Assembly (NCBI RefSeq): GCF_965140245.1
Contig: NC_134049.1
Coordinates: 13,858,708 to 13,922,707, forward strand
DNA length: 64,000 nucleotides
Direction of reading: 5' to 3'
From: Athene noctua
Taxonomy: Eukaryota > Chordata > Aves > Strigiformes > Strigidae
Below the pieces are notes generated by a model that searched no databases, had not been told where the DNA came from, and saw only the letters and a program-made list of their open reading frames with translations. Shown in pieces: positions 10,111-22,560 of the stretch; positions within the stretch are counted from its first letter, which is position 1, and every line of letters starts with the position of its first letter. Position numbers and translations under genes: made by a program.

Positions 10111-10400
10111 CGCTGCAAAGTGTTCTCTGCAAGTTCCCACCTGATAAAATAGAAGAGCATTGTCAAGTATTGCCGCTCTACAAAATAGGCTTAGGGTGAT
10201 CAAAAGGGAAAAGCTTATTTTTTCTGCTGAATGGGTATGATTTTCACTGAAGGCTAAAAGCAATGCTTGGGCTAAGTGGAAGATGCAGTTAAGCTTCTGG
10301 CAGGGTAATGAAAATGAGAGAATGAAGTGCAAAATTATAGCTATTAGAAGTGATTGCTGCATATTTTCCATGATGTTACTTATCTCTATTATATTCTAAA
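10111..10400 (-). promoter_or_regulatory. Presumed 5' region of LCTL
   Basis: This is directly upstream of the LCTL start on the minus strand. No clear TATA box or CpG island. The reading frame of exon 1 continues open for 87 codons to a Met at 10,371. Two AG dinucleotides close to the ATG (TTGCAG and TTTGCAG) could be acceptors for an upstream non-coding exon. Confidence 0.35.
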
Positions 10401-13400
10401 ACTCTGTTTGTTGGTCACTATTTTGTTCTGGATTTCAAACTGTCTCACCAGTTGCAGTGACCAGAACCCTGCAAACAGTGATTGTGAGTGGGAGCAAGAA
10501 ATAAAGTGATTATGCCGCTAGCATCTTGCCACCTAAATACGTAATGGAAACAAACCTTGTGGAAGTTGAAAAGGAAAATTAATACTTGCAATTGTTGCAG
10601 TTTTAATAATTGCAGCTTTTATCTTGATGATGTCCCTTTTATCCAGTTCCAGCATCAATTTCAAATGCTATTATGTACGTGCTATATTTTTAACTGCTAA
10701 ATCAGGTTAACCTATTGGTGAGATGACCAATTTTAATCATTTTAGTTTCAGAAGGGCTTTGTAGAACAGCACTATTTTCCCCAAATTTATATGATTCCCA
10801 AAGGATCTGTTTTACATTCCTGAGCCTTTGTTGGTGAATTTGAAGATGGGGTTAGAAAGTGAGGAAAAGTAGAACAAATATCTTATTTAAAATAATAATA
10901 TTTTGCATTGGAGCATTGTATAAAAGCTAACTACAGCTGGAGCTTTGAAAAGCAGACTGGGATTACACGATTGGACATGAACAATAAACCAGTCAATCGG
11001 ACTGCTTATGTGAGAGCTTTTAACAGCCTCGGGGGTCTCAGGAGCAGGTAAATGAAAATACCACGTCCTTGCCTGCCTGTACGAAACCAGCCTTGCTGCA
11101 GTTTTTCTGCAACATGCAAGAAGGGAACTGCCTTTTACACAGCATCTCTTCTCATCAGCTTCTCTTGCACAGCCCTGGGGCTCGTGACAGAATGAGGGTG
11201 GAAAAACCACCTTCAGAATGGGTTGAGCCATGGGGAGCCCACTGTGTGCTCCTTCACCTTCTCTATTAGGAGATGTCAGTAATGGGAGAGACTGGCCACA
11301 CAGAACTGAGCAACAGTTTATTTCTGACTTCCTTTTTACTGTGATTTTGTAGCATCTGTCTCCCACATGTAAAAATTTAGGACCTGTGCCAAAGCCTGGT
11401 GGGAATCTTTGCATTGATTTCCCTGGAGTATAGGTCAAGCCTGTACTGATCTGTGATGCCAGATCCAAACAGCCTTGTAATACCTGTGTTGCTTGCAGAT
11501 TGGTTCCTGACCAAATGGAAAAACAAGTTTGGCTAAAACCAAAAGGTGAAGGAACTGCTTTTCAGTACCTGTAATAAATGTATGACCTCAGAGACTTCGT
11601 CTTGTGTCCTTCTGCGCTTATTAAAGAGTATTCCATATCTCCTAATTAACATAGGAACTGCATAGCTGGTTTGGGAAAATGCATCTACTTCAACATCAAA
11701 GGCCTTGGTTTAAAAGAATCCTCACCTCTGCATTTCTAATGTTAACATTTAGATTGCAAGGGGAAAAAAAAGGAGCAGAATACAACCATTTAAAAAATTG
11801 CAGGGTCTAAATACTCTATATGTATTTTTATTTTGAATATAAAAGGTTGCAAATACATGTGATTTTAATTTAGACATTGACAGTCAAATTAGCTCTTCAG
11901 CCTAGTCAACAAGTTTGTTTAAATTTAGCATTACCCTTCGTATTCTTGTTAGGAATGACTGACTGTCATGTGAAAAGAAGCAAGAAGAACAAAAAATGTG
12001 TTCTGCGAGATAGAGATATCATTGGTTTCTGTAGCTGAGGCATTAACCCTATGGGAATAGGACTGGATGCTTTTGTAGGGGTGCTGAGATTTCTGTTCCA
12101 AAGCTAGAGTGTAGCTTTAATAACATTTTGGGGTATTTATTATGGTTTTAGACATCTATAACTACTGGATTCATATTTTGGGTAACTCATTTGGAGCTAG
12201 GAGTAACAGCTGAATCAAAATCAGTGTATTTTTCAACTCTTTGGCCTGATAACTGTATTAGAAATTATTTCAGTACTTCAAGAGTTGCTCAAGCACAAGA
12301 AACACATTGTCAAACAAACATGATTTTACAACACCCTGTATTGAAGAAAATAGTCTTTTTATGCACAGGTCATTGTGGAATATTCTATCAGTCAATTTTC
12401 AAATGAATACATGCTTTTTGGAACTCTTCATTGCTCTGTTTTTCTGGCACACACCTTTACAAATACAGTAAAACAAACAGCTATTTGAATAGTGCAAAAA
12501 GATTCATCAAGTTTAGTCTGTAAGGCTGGTACTGTAAACCACTCTTTTGACCCTCTTTTTCTCTAGCAGCTATGTTACCTTCTACCCAATTATAAATCGA
12601 GTTATTTTAATTTTCCCCCATTTCTGGCTTACCTGGTGTTCTCCGCAATAGATGTGTCCCAACTGGGAGATTCCTCTGAACTGCCAGAAATTTACCAGGG
12701 TATTCAGAATAAATTTACTTTCACGGAATAATTGCACAGAATTAATCCAACTGTCACAAAAACTCAGGAGAAACATCTAGTGGAAAACAGCATTTTGTTC
12801 ACTTACAGCCAAAACAAAAAAGAACAATCCTTTTGTATTCACAATCAATGCCGCAGGAAAAGGTTTAGCTTAACCATACGAATCTTTTAGCAATGAGGTA
12901 TTTTCCTTTGTAAGCAAAATTAGCTTTGCGAGTGATCTGTACATTCATACATAATTGCGCTTGCTCTTGAATAGGGTATTTGTAGACATTTTTCTCTTGG
13001 TGCAAATGTCTGTATCCTAGATGGTTTTTGGCAGGGAGATCTCACTGGGAGATTTTGTGAGGTCAAGGGTTTTGTTTTTACACGGTATAATTTTGAATCA
13101 GATATTCAGGATACTCTTAAAAAATAATATGCTCTTTCTTTTCTCTTGTTTCTAGAAGAATTTATTATGGTGATGTCTTTGTGGAAAAACCTCTCCCAGT
13201 CTTGGAGGTCAGCTGTTTAGTTTGAGCTATAGCTGTTCGTTCTTTCAGTTCTGTGAGTTATCTTTTAGTCCGCCCTCACAGACAGTCTGCATCAAAAAGA
13301 CTGTGAAACCAGCAAACCCATTGCTAGGGCTTGCTGGGCTGAAACCTTGTGGTTTCAGACATTGCTGCTCACCTGGCTTTCAGGAAGGAAAGGCCCTTCT

Positions 13401-13480
13401 CTGCTGAGAGAGAAGGGGATGACCCTCCCAGGAACAGCAGTGAAGATAATTACTGCTCCTGTGTGGGAGGCCTGAGGTAG
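10400..13480. other. Intergenic, no gene seen
   Basis: Unique-looking AT-rich sequence. A 193-codon minus frame at 10,887-11,468 has a composition and stop pattern consistent with chance, and no domain is recognisable. No repeat family identified. Confidence 0.65.
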
Positions 13481-13527
13481 GACAGAGATGCTGCAGAGGG
13501 AGGCTCTGGACAACACTGCTACAAAAA

Positions 13528-13550
13528 GATGGGTGAACCTTTCACCCATC
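13528..13550. repeat. Perfect 10-bp hairpin
   Basis: Arms GATGGGTGAA (13,528-13,537) and TTCACCCATC (13,541-13,550) are exact reverse complements with a 3-base loop. A second inverted repeat lies about 80 bases downstream. Confidence 0.85.
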
Positions 13551-13626
13551 CACCCTAAAGAAAGAGCTTGTGTAAGCAAAGAGAGGCTTGTAGGGGGAGC
13601 AGAAAAAGCACCAGCTATGTAGGCTC

Positions 13627-13678
13627 CAGGTAGCTGGGTGATTTTCACCCTGCTGCAGGTCACCCACATAGCTACCTG
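13627..13678. repeat. Imperfect inverted repeat
   Basis: The left arm CAGGTAGCTGGGTGA (13,627-13,641) pairs with 13,660-13,678, whose reverse complement carries four extra bases in the middle. The loop contains CTGCTGCAG. Together with the hairpin at 13,528 it makes a short structured segment in a GC-richer patch. Confidence 0.7.
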
Positions 13679-13844
13679 ACACTTGGGCTTTCTGCGGGTG
13701 GATGACTCATGACCGTGGAACCTGCTATCCTGTGCCTTTGAAGTGATACAGTTTGTAAGCAAATTCCCATTTATTTATTTAGCTACTTGGTTTTGTATTT
13801 TTAAAATTTAAAAAAAAATATATTTTTTTTTTTCAGCAGTACTA

Positions 13845-13858
13845 GTGCCCTCTCGTGG
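13845..13858 (-). promoter_or_regulatory. CTCF-like binding motif
   Basis: The minus strand reads CCACGAGAGGGCAC. It differs from the vertebrate CTCF core CCASYAGRKGGCRC at one position (G where Y is expected). It lies 3.7 kb beyond the LCTL start, a plausible place for a boundary. Motif match only. Confidence 0.5.
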
Positions 13859-14414
13859 TTAATTTCATGAAAAAGCGTTAACATTAAAAATGTTGCCTGG
13901 TAGTCTGAAATAAGTAAAACCATAGTTCATATACTGACTGCAATCTCGGAAGTGAGAAAGTGCATTGAAACTACAGAGGGAATATTGTCACGAGCTCCTT
14001 GTTCCTCCATGTGAGTCTCTTGGTATGCTTGCTTGACTTCCTGCTCATCAGGAGGGACCACATTCAAGCATGCAAGAGGTGATCCTTCAAAATCAACCAG
14101 CTCATGCACTTTGTGATTTATAATACACGTAAAGGGCAGTATTGTATACATAGGTTGGCCTCCTGCAGATGAGTTTGGTACTTAAGGCACGTTTTTAAGT
14201 ACTCGCTATCCATGTGGCATGCTCTGTCTCCTGCAGAACTCGGTAGGGCAGTGTACAAGAGCGACTGCAGTGCTGTATGAGTTGTGATGATTAAGGGTGT
14301 GCATTAGTCATTGCTTGTTAAATCACGGTTGCACCTAAAAAATACACCAAAAACAAGGCTTTGACGTGCCAGGGGAGAGACGATGACTGTTGAGAGCTGC
14401 CAGTGGAAGCAGAC

Positions 14415-14570
14415 AAAGACAGATGACCCCTCTTTATGGATGAGAAGCTGAGGCCCGGGGAGATCGGACAGAAATCACCCAGGGTGTTTGTATCAAGTTA
14501 GGAACTGAACTTGGATCTTTTGACTCGCCGCCCAGTGCCGAACGTGCAAGCCAGGCTGCTGCTTCAGGGA
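14415..14570 (-). repeat. MIR SINE relic (antisense)
   Basis: The sequence shows the MIR antisense pattern 'tttatggatgagaagctgaggc', then 'acagaaatcacccagg', then 'ggaactgaacttggatctt'. This order matches the reverse complement of the MIR core and 3' half. Strongly diverged. Confidence 0.7.
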
Positions 14571-17500
14571 CTAGCTCATGCATCACCAAAGTAATTTGGG
14601 GAATCGTCACTGACTTCAGTGGTCAGAAGGAGCAAGCCCTTGGTGTGCATGAAAACATGATTCTTTCAAACTACATTTACCATGGGCTGCTAGAAACCTG
14701 ATACTGTTCCACTCTGTAAGTTGTGCTTACATGGGTTTTCTTCTCTTAACACAAACATTTTCTGTGATGTTGTTTCCCAGTTTCCTGCATAAAAGCCCCA
14801 CTTTACAAAAAAAAAAAGTCATGAGATATTTACATTGCTACAGCTTGGTCATTTTTTCCTCTTGTTTCTTCTTGGAAAAGTTTTATTAGCAGCAATTTTT
14901 AATATGTGCCAGAAACACATCAAGGCTATAAAATCTTTTATTTTGTTTTATTGGTAAAAAGAATGTTAAAAAAAAATGTACTCAGTGGAGGCCATCCAAA
15001 ATTGCCCAATGACTGCAGTAAAATAACCTGGAAAGTAGGTTATGCAACTGGCTTACTACAGTGGGTTGTGAAGTCAGGGGAAAGTCATGACTGATTCTCA
15101 ATTTATGATTTATTTGCTGTTCACTTGTCTACAGCCTGGAGTGGATCTTAATCCATAAATGATGTAGATATTTATGTATTGTCTTGCTGTGGAATACTAC
15201 GTGACCATATCACGAAAAATTTGACACAAACCCCACTATCTTAAGCAAACTGGTACTTATCCTCCCACTTTATTTTCTATCTATGCTATACTTTGTGTTG
15301 CAAAACCTCTTATCTCCAGAGAGACAACCAGAGATGGAGTCACCCCTACTAGCAGATACCATAAAACTGACATTTATTTGGGTTTTGCTTTTAGCCCTTA
15401 TGTTTTGCCTAGGCTGAAGAAAAAGTTGAAGCTGTCCTTCCTAATTCTCTGGCAGTTGTTCAGACAACTAGACCAAATCATCCTCATACAATTATAACCT
15501 ATCTCCCCAGCTTCCTGATTCTTCGTTCTTCTGACTTGCACTCCCTTTCCAACCTTGAATAGGCCTTTTCTGTCTCAGAGAGAAAAATCCTTTCTTATTA
15601 TACGGTGACCAGAAAAACATGTAATTTTTCAAGTGTGTGGTCTACTGCAACTACCCTGAGATATTGGAGATTTTTCAAAATCAAAACAAAACCCACTTAT
15701 AATTGTTCTTGGAACAAGAACACTTGTATAACTGTACTTGTATTTTTCTCTGTTACAAAATTACTTTCATTGCATTATGTTAGCTGTTTTTGGAAACTTT
15801 TTGTCTAACGCTCAACTGTACTAATGGCCTGGACTTGCTTTTCAGAGAAAAATAGAGAATTGGAAGCAATTGAGATGAGGATGCTTTGCTTTACAATGAA
15901 TCATGTTACTTTAACTTGAAGCAGTTGGGGGAATATAGTTAATAGAGAAGATGTTCAGAACTGTTTCTTATGACTGAATGCATTCTAAAGGCAGAAAGGA
16001 GTGTTGGGAAATGTGGGAGATGCGTTTTATTGCCTATAAAAAGAGATCAAGGACACTGAAGACTCATTCTGCTCTAAAAAGCCTGGTTTTGAACTTGCAT
16101 ATATACACCAGGGTTGCCCAGTAACTTTAGAATAAAGATTACCAACTTTTCCATGCTTAGAGTAATTTTTTTTTTTTCTTACATTAATGCTTTTAGCCAG
16201 AGTGATGTGGTCATGTTCACACAGCTCTGCCCTTTACCCAATTAACTCTGCTTAAAATGCCTTTTCTTCAGCTCTATGCCACCAGCTACCCTGGTCTGCT
16301 GAGAAGCCTGCCTTCCCTTGGATTACCAGGAGGCTTGACACCCCTCTGGGGCAGCTGGGCTGCAGTGCACCATTAGCAGAATTCTACCATGCAACTGTTT
16401 GGTGCCCGGTTTGACAGAGGTACCTCTGCTGGCCTCCCACAGCGGGGATAGAAATCTTCTTGTAGCTGCAGGCAGCTTCTGGAGACAGTCTCCATCTTAA
16501 GAAAACCTTCAGAAGTCTGGAAGATCTTGTGATTGAACTGTGATCCCTGAGACGAGATCAAGATAGGTAGCTCTGAAACTTATACCATATTTATTTAGAG
16601 TTCTTACACTATTATGAAAGCTAGTGCTATCACATTTTATGCCCATTGCGTGCACTGAATAGGTATTACGAGTAACCACTGGTTTTACTGTGTAATTTCT
16701 GGAAAAACTAAAACTGAGAATCTGCCATCTCTGTTTTGCAAAGAAAGATTGTAAAGATTGGCAAGGATAGGGTAAATCTGCAGAATCTATTCCAGTTGTA
16801 CTAAAAGCTTAAACTTTAAAGGTGTCATTTTCAAATAAGCTCCAAAATTGTATATTATTAAAAATGTTTCTTGGTGCATGTAGAGAGGTGCAGACACTTC
16901 CCCCTTTTGTGGAATGCTGTTCTCCCAAATAGTCAAAACTCATGAGACTTTGCACTGATATGGTCAAAGGTGCATATTGGATTTTGAATGCCCAAGCTCA
17001 GTGGATGGCTGAAAATCCCAACCATGGTATATAATAAATGACAGATGTTATAGATACTCCTGGGTGCAATGAAGAAGGTCACAGAAATTTGCTTCTAAAA
17101 ATCAATTTTAATTTATCTTTTCCTGCTGACAGCTTCATGCTAAGAGTTGGCCTCCATTTGATGTGAACACTGAGAAGCTGCTGCAGGCTACCACTGATTG
17201 GAATTTACTTGTATTAGCCTAATTGCATGTTCCACCATCATCTGTTTGCAATCACAAAGAGGAAGCTTCTGAAGCTTGGGAATGAGAGAAAATGAAGTGT
17301 CTTGACAACTACAAAACATTGAGAATGCTTTTGGAGGTTTTCCCATCACTGTGATTATGAACAAAAAGAAGAAGCTGTATTTTTTTTTTTCCATGTCCAT
17401 CTTTATACTGCACCCATAACATAAATACATATAACAACTAGGAACAGTGATAATTAAAGAAGGTCCCCAAGCACTGTAAACTGATAATGAGTAAGAGTTC

Positions 17501-19339
17501 ATGAATTGTTTTGGAAGGGGTTGAATTAGTTCATTATTGAATTAGTTGAATTAGCTCATTACTAAAATCATACAATTGTTCTTTCTGTGGATATTCAACT
17601 TAGCTTATGAAACATTCAAATTCAGTGCTTCTGGCTGTCCAATTTAACTACCAGTTTTAAAACGCACCCCTTGGGCATTTTATTTTTACTACTGCCCTCG
17701 AAGGTATGACATTAGTCCTTTTGTCATGCAGCAGGCAGACACAAATTGTAAGGGAGTGGACAGATAAACTTAATAATTTGTCTTAATAACGAAAGACACT
17801 AAGTCTATTTTTGCTTCTGTTCAGGTCTAGAGGTTTAGTCTGGAGAGGGAAGGCGAGAGCCCTGCAGAGCATTTAGCTGTGCTCCACCAAGAGGCAGCAT
17901 TGCACAGCGCTGGAGGAGCTGGGGGAGGGCGAGGGCAGCCCAGGCTGACCCCGGATTTGCGTCCTCGGCCCTTTCACCTGTGAAATGGTCGCAGTGGGGA
18001 TCACCACCCACTCTGCAGACCACTTGGAAAAAAAGCTAGTGGAAAGGGGTACTAGTGAGTTGGAAATCTGTTATTTATGGATGAACTACTACTAGTTCCG
18101 TGGCGATCTGCCTCTTTCTGCCTGGGCAGTACATGTGGAGAAGAGCAGCAAAGGAGTGCAAAAGGTACTCTGCAGCCTCAAGAAAGCTGTCAGTGGGACT
18201 GGAGTGTCAGGTCTGCAAGGGAAAAGAAGATTTTCCTCTCATGAGCACAGCCTGAGAGAACTGCTTTCTAAACTGCCAGACTCCTTATTTCCTAGGTAAA
18301 CTTCTAAACTGAATGGAGAAAGCGGAAGATGAACTAGGATAATCTCAATTCTCGTACAGCTGGGGTGAGCTCTTACAGTGACAGTTGTTTGGAGGCATGG
18401 CCTGCTACTTCTTGTAGCTTATTTATTAAAACAAACAAACCAGAAAAAAAAAAAATCAATGGCTTTTACTTTTGCTTTTTCAGGGATAAATTTCAGAGAT
18501 GAGGCCTTACTAGTACTCATTATCAACTTCTACTCTAGCAGAATACCAAGGGCCGCCAATGGAGATTTAATGAATTCTTAAAGTAAAATATCTGCCCCCA
18601 TGCTCTGCTGTATCACACCCCCCTTATTGTTTTTGGGACTGATCCAAAGCTGACCAAGTCAGTGGAAAGTCTAGCTAATTACAGCATGGCCTAGATGATG
18701 TTCTGAGAGCCTTTGTCACTTTGTGAAGGGTTAAATTTTCAGGAGCTTTTTTCAATTTTAGTCAATGAAAAGGGGAATAATAGAAATAATGCACTGAAAC
18801 ATTGTTCTGAATCAGAGAAGGCATTTATTATTAAAAAAACCAACCCAACCCTGAGCTGAGATGTCATCCAAGCTCAGAAAAACATGAGGAGATATAACTA
18901 GAAGTCTTATAAGATTCTCATCTTAAACTTGACCAGATGTTGGCAGTAAGATCATTATAATTTGTATCTTGTATAGGATCAGTGGTGACTCTTACATCAC
19001 CGGAGCTTCCTAAGGCATGTAGAGAAGCAATCCTGACTTTTTTTTCCCAGTGTATTAGTGAGCCTGCATGCATTCCTTGGACAGGCATTTCTGCACTGAG
19101 AGCAATTCAGTGAGCTCAGCTGAGAGCATCAGATGGATAGTGGGTAGTCTCTCTCAAGCGGGCTGAGGAAGTGCGTGCTTCTAAACCAGGATAAATACTG
19201 GTATCAGGCTTGTGAGTTTCTGTGGAATCTGAGCTTCAGTGCTAATTTCTGCAAAAATGGAAAATCAGTGAGCGTTTAGTTCAGCACTCACAGTATGTCC
19301 ACTTTCAGAAAGCATAAGTCATTGTGTCTTCCTACTGAA
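14571..19339. other. Intergenic, mostly featureless
   Basis: No coding exon seen. It holds a possible LTR at about 16,000-16,160 (listed separately), repeated GAATTAG units near 17,520-17,565, and a GC-richer patch at 17,840-18,010 with several CpGs. Confidence 0.6.
16000..16160 (+). mobile_element. Possible solo LTR or LTR fragment
   Basis: A strong TATA box (TATAAAAAG, 16,035-16,043) is followed about 95 bases later by AATAAA (16,131-16,136) and a pyrimidine-rich tail. This spacing is typical of the U3-R-U5 core of ERVL-type LTRs. Element ends and target duplication could not be defined. The alternative is a chance TATA-like promoter. Confidence 0.35.
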
Positions 19340-19440
19340 CTCATTGCTCCTCAAGTTTCCCCATCTGTAAAACAAGACTGAAAATACAGTCTCCCTTCCT
19401 GAGAGACTTGACTGCAAAATGCCTTGTGATCCCCATGCTA
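19340..19440 (+). repeat. MIR SINE relic, 3' part
   Basis: It contains 'caagtttccccatctgtaaa' followed by a diverged tail ending near 'aaaatgccttgtgatcc'. This matches the sense MIR 3' region. Confidence 0.65.
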
Positions 19441-22165
19441 GAACAACAAAATAATTGCATCAATGTCTTTGAGGGAGGGATCATTTTTTTCCCCTGCTGT
19501 GTTTATACAACACTTGGTTAATTAAGTGAAGTCTATGTCTGCAATGGAAGATCCCTGATACTATTACAACTGATTTGTATTGAGCTGTAGTACTAATGCT
19601 GCTAAAGAATAATGGACTGAGGATGGACTTAAGATCCAGACAGTAGCATCAACTTCTGTCTGCATAAATTAGAGGCCTTGCCTTAAACTAGGAGGTGTTA
19701 CAGTGGGGTAACTTACACTGTGAATTAAGCACATTGTTCTAAATCTGGAGCAGAAGATAGGCTGGACAGTAGTAGATCCAGCTAGGGATGATTTTTTGCT
19801 TAAACTTTAAAATAGCTTTGAATTAAATAAAAAAGCCATTCTAACTAACTGTCTTGATCCAACACAGGTTGTAGCAGTGCTAGTGTTTCAGGTAGCTGAA
19901 TCCTAGGATAATAATGGTGCTATTTTTAAAGATGCTGCTAAGGGATACTTGAGATCATGTTTGTTAACTTTCCTTTTACTACATCAGACCAAAAAAGAAT
20001 CTTAGTTACAGTCACTGAGAGCTACATTTTTTATAAGGATTCTAACCAGTTATGCCAAAAATAGATTCCAAAATATATTTGTAATAATAATAATGTTAAA
20101 GCCTCCAGACATGCCAAATTTCCAGTCTCGTGGATATAAACTGTAAGAATTGTGCATTTTTCTTTCAGCTGTCAGATCTTCTCCTCTGAAGAGAGTATCA
20201 TTGAGGAACAGCTTGAAACAAGCAATATGGATCAGAAGAATATAAAGAGATCCTGATGGCTGTCAGAATAGTAAGTAATTAAAAAAAAAAATATTTCTAA
20301 CATAAGCATTTTCTGTAAGACTCTAATGTAAAACAAGCAGTATGACATGGGGAATCATAAATTGATTTCTCTGAGAGGTTGTGCAGGTGTGATTGCAGGC
20401 TTGCATAAACTTGAAAATTGTGTTTCTCAAATGGGTCATACTGGTGGAAGAACTTGAGATAACATTTTTTTCTACAGAGACAATGTCTCAAAAGAAGAGT
20501 TACTTGATTTGCAACTTAGATCCAAATCAAAAGGGTGGATATAAATTTTCTTGTTTGTGAGAAGAACAGTTATGTGGTCCTTGATTTAAAGTTTATTTAG
20601 AGCTTTGCTGATGGTTGATTAACTGCTGAAAAAGAACGTTAGCACTGTTGTGTTCCAACAAAAGTCCCACAAACATAAAGTTGTTTCAGTTTTTTTGCCA
20701 GCAGATATAACTACTTTTTTTGGTTTTAAGTGTATATACATAATCACATGCATGTACACTTCTAAATAAGGGCATGCCAACAGAGGTAGGGGGTATTTTT
20801 TTCTTCTTTTAAATTGCAAATTTTGGTGAGAATCTTCCAAAATCAAGCAAGCTAGGAATAATTTCATTCTAGCCTTACTCTGCTACACTACTTGGCTCCA
20901 GACGAGGCCTTGCTTGTTGTTTGCCCAGTGGTCTTAGAAGGAGGTGCTTTAAACTACAAAAACCAAAGTTTGCAAATGCTATGGATGATCCTGAAAGGAG
21001 ACAGATGGTTTCTCAAACACAGAACTCACTGCAGTGGAAGTTTTGAAGCTCTCTCTTAACAAAATGGGGTTTTGTTACCACTGGTTTGCTAAAAACAAGA
21101 ATATATTATACACTGTATTATATTCAGATGATCTCATCTGAATCAAAACAATCTTGTGGGACCTCTGATTCTGATTAAGCATTTGGCCCGAAGGGACCGC
21201 GCTACCATCCTACCTCATTGGCAGGGGTTTTGTCATGAGACATTCATTATGTTTTTGAAGCAAATATTTCTGTGATAAGTGTTATATTAAAACCCACAAG
21301 GATATGAATAATCCTGTTTTCAGTGAAGAGTTTAAACTGCATGCTATAAATAAAACCATGGCCACACATTGACTCAAAAAGGTAAAAAAAGAAATACTGA
21401 ATAGCTCTGTTCATCCTGCCCGCTAAATGGTGAAAATTATCTTTTCATTGTATCGCACAGGAGAAGTGAATTAGGACTACACAAGGCAACCTTAATTCTA
21501 GTGTTTCCAGCTCTTGAATACTTGACTTTCCAACCTTAACATAGGTGGGTGGAGAGGTTGTTATTATTGTTTTATTTGTCATCATGCAGCTGAATTCCAC
21601 TTGAAAGTACTTGGTGTTTTAAAATTTATTCTGCTAGTACATTCCATTTACTTAGTCTCAACTGCTGGTTTTTAAACTGAGCTAGGATTGACAAAATTCT
21701 CCCTTAAAAGGATTATTTTACTCATTGTGAAGTGAGGCTCTTAGCTGCCATCTCCATTTCTTTCTGGTCATAAAACTCCAGTCATCAAAGATCAGCAAGT
21801 CTCCTAAAATGAATAGGCGCCCCAAGGAAAACTGAATAGCCTCCAAAGCAATTGTATCGAAGTGACATCAGTGCTCAGATATTTTCATCTTGGCTATTCC
21901 AACAACATTCAGTCAATAACGGGCAGTAGAGCCAGTACACACTGACTCTCTTTATTGCTCCCCCACTGGGAACATGTCTCTTTGTAAGAAAGTCCACGGA
22001 AAGTGGTAGGTCCAAAACTTAAACGTCGTTCAGTATTGAAGGGCTTGCCTCCGAGGTCTGCGCAGTGCACTGTAGTCCTTTGGCCAGAGCTTGCCTAGCG
22101 AGCAACGCCATGCTGAAATTCAGCCTTGTGATCCTGCAGGTTCTCTCATTAAGTTCTCTGACTGC
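19441..22165. other. Intergenic, no gene seen
   Basis: AT-rich. Short TAA repeats near 20,082. No recognisable exon, RNA gene or repeat family. Confidence 0.6.
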
Positions 22166-22189
22166 TGGGCATCAGCCTGGGCATCAGCC
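22166..22189 (+). repeat. 12-bp tandem duplication
   Basis: TGGGCATCAGCC occurs twice with no spacer (22,166-22,177 and 22,178-22,189). Confidence 0.95.
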
Positions 22190-22439
22190 TTTATGGATCT
22201 TACAACACTGGAAAGGTATCTATGGCCAACTACCACCTGAAAATCACCCCTGATGTTGCTACGGACCCATTCTGAGAAGCTGAAAAATTCATTGTATCTG
22301 TTGTATTGAGTTTGTCAGAGTGGGGTATCATGGTGATAATGCTAAAGTGCTGTAAGGACTAGAGATTAAAAATTACATTTAGCATCTAAGTATTTTAGCT
22401 TGTAAGTATTATTGGTAATTCTCTAAAATCATTCATTCC

Positions 22440-22560
22440 TTTAACACCACCTAAGGGAATTCTAGCCCTATAATCCCTGCTTTACAAATGGGAAGTGGAT
22501 GCACCGGGCAGGATAAGAACTTGTTTTGTGCCTTAGTGTAGCAGAGGTGGGATAGGAACA
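22440..22560 (-). repeat. MIR SINE relic (antisense)
   Basis: The pattern 'ccctgctttacaaatggga', then 'gcaccgggcaggataag', then 'agcagaggtgggatagga' matches the reverse complement of MIR (matching 'acagatgggaaactgaggc' to 'gcagagctgggat'). Confidence 0.65.

Noticed and set aside
10887..11468. 193-codon minus-strand open frame, the longest in the window
   Set aside because: No domain, no plausible exon structure, low-complexity composition; overlaps other chance frames.
17888..17904. CTCF-like word CCACCAAGAGGCAGC
   Set aside because: Two mismatches at informative core positions; weaker than the two sites reported.
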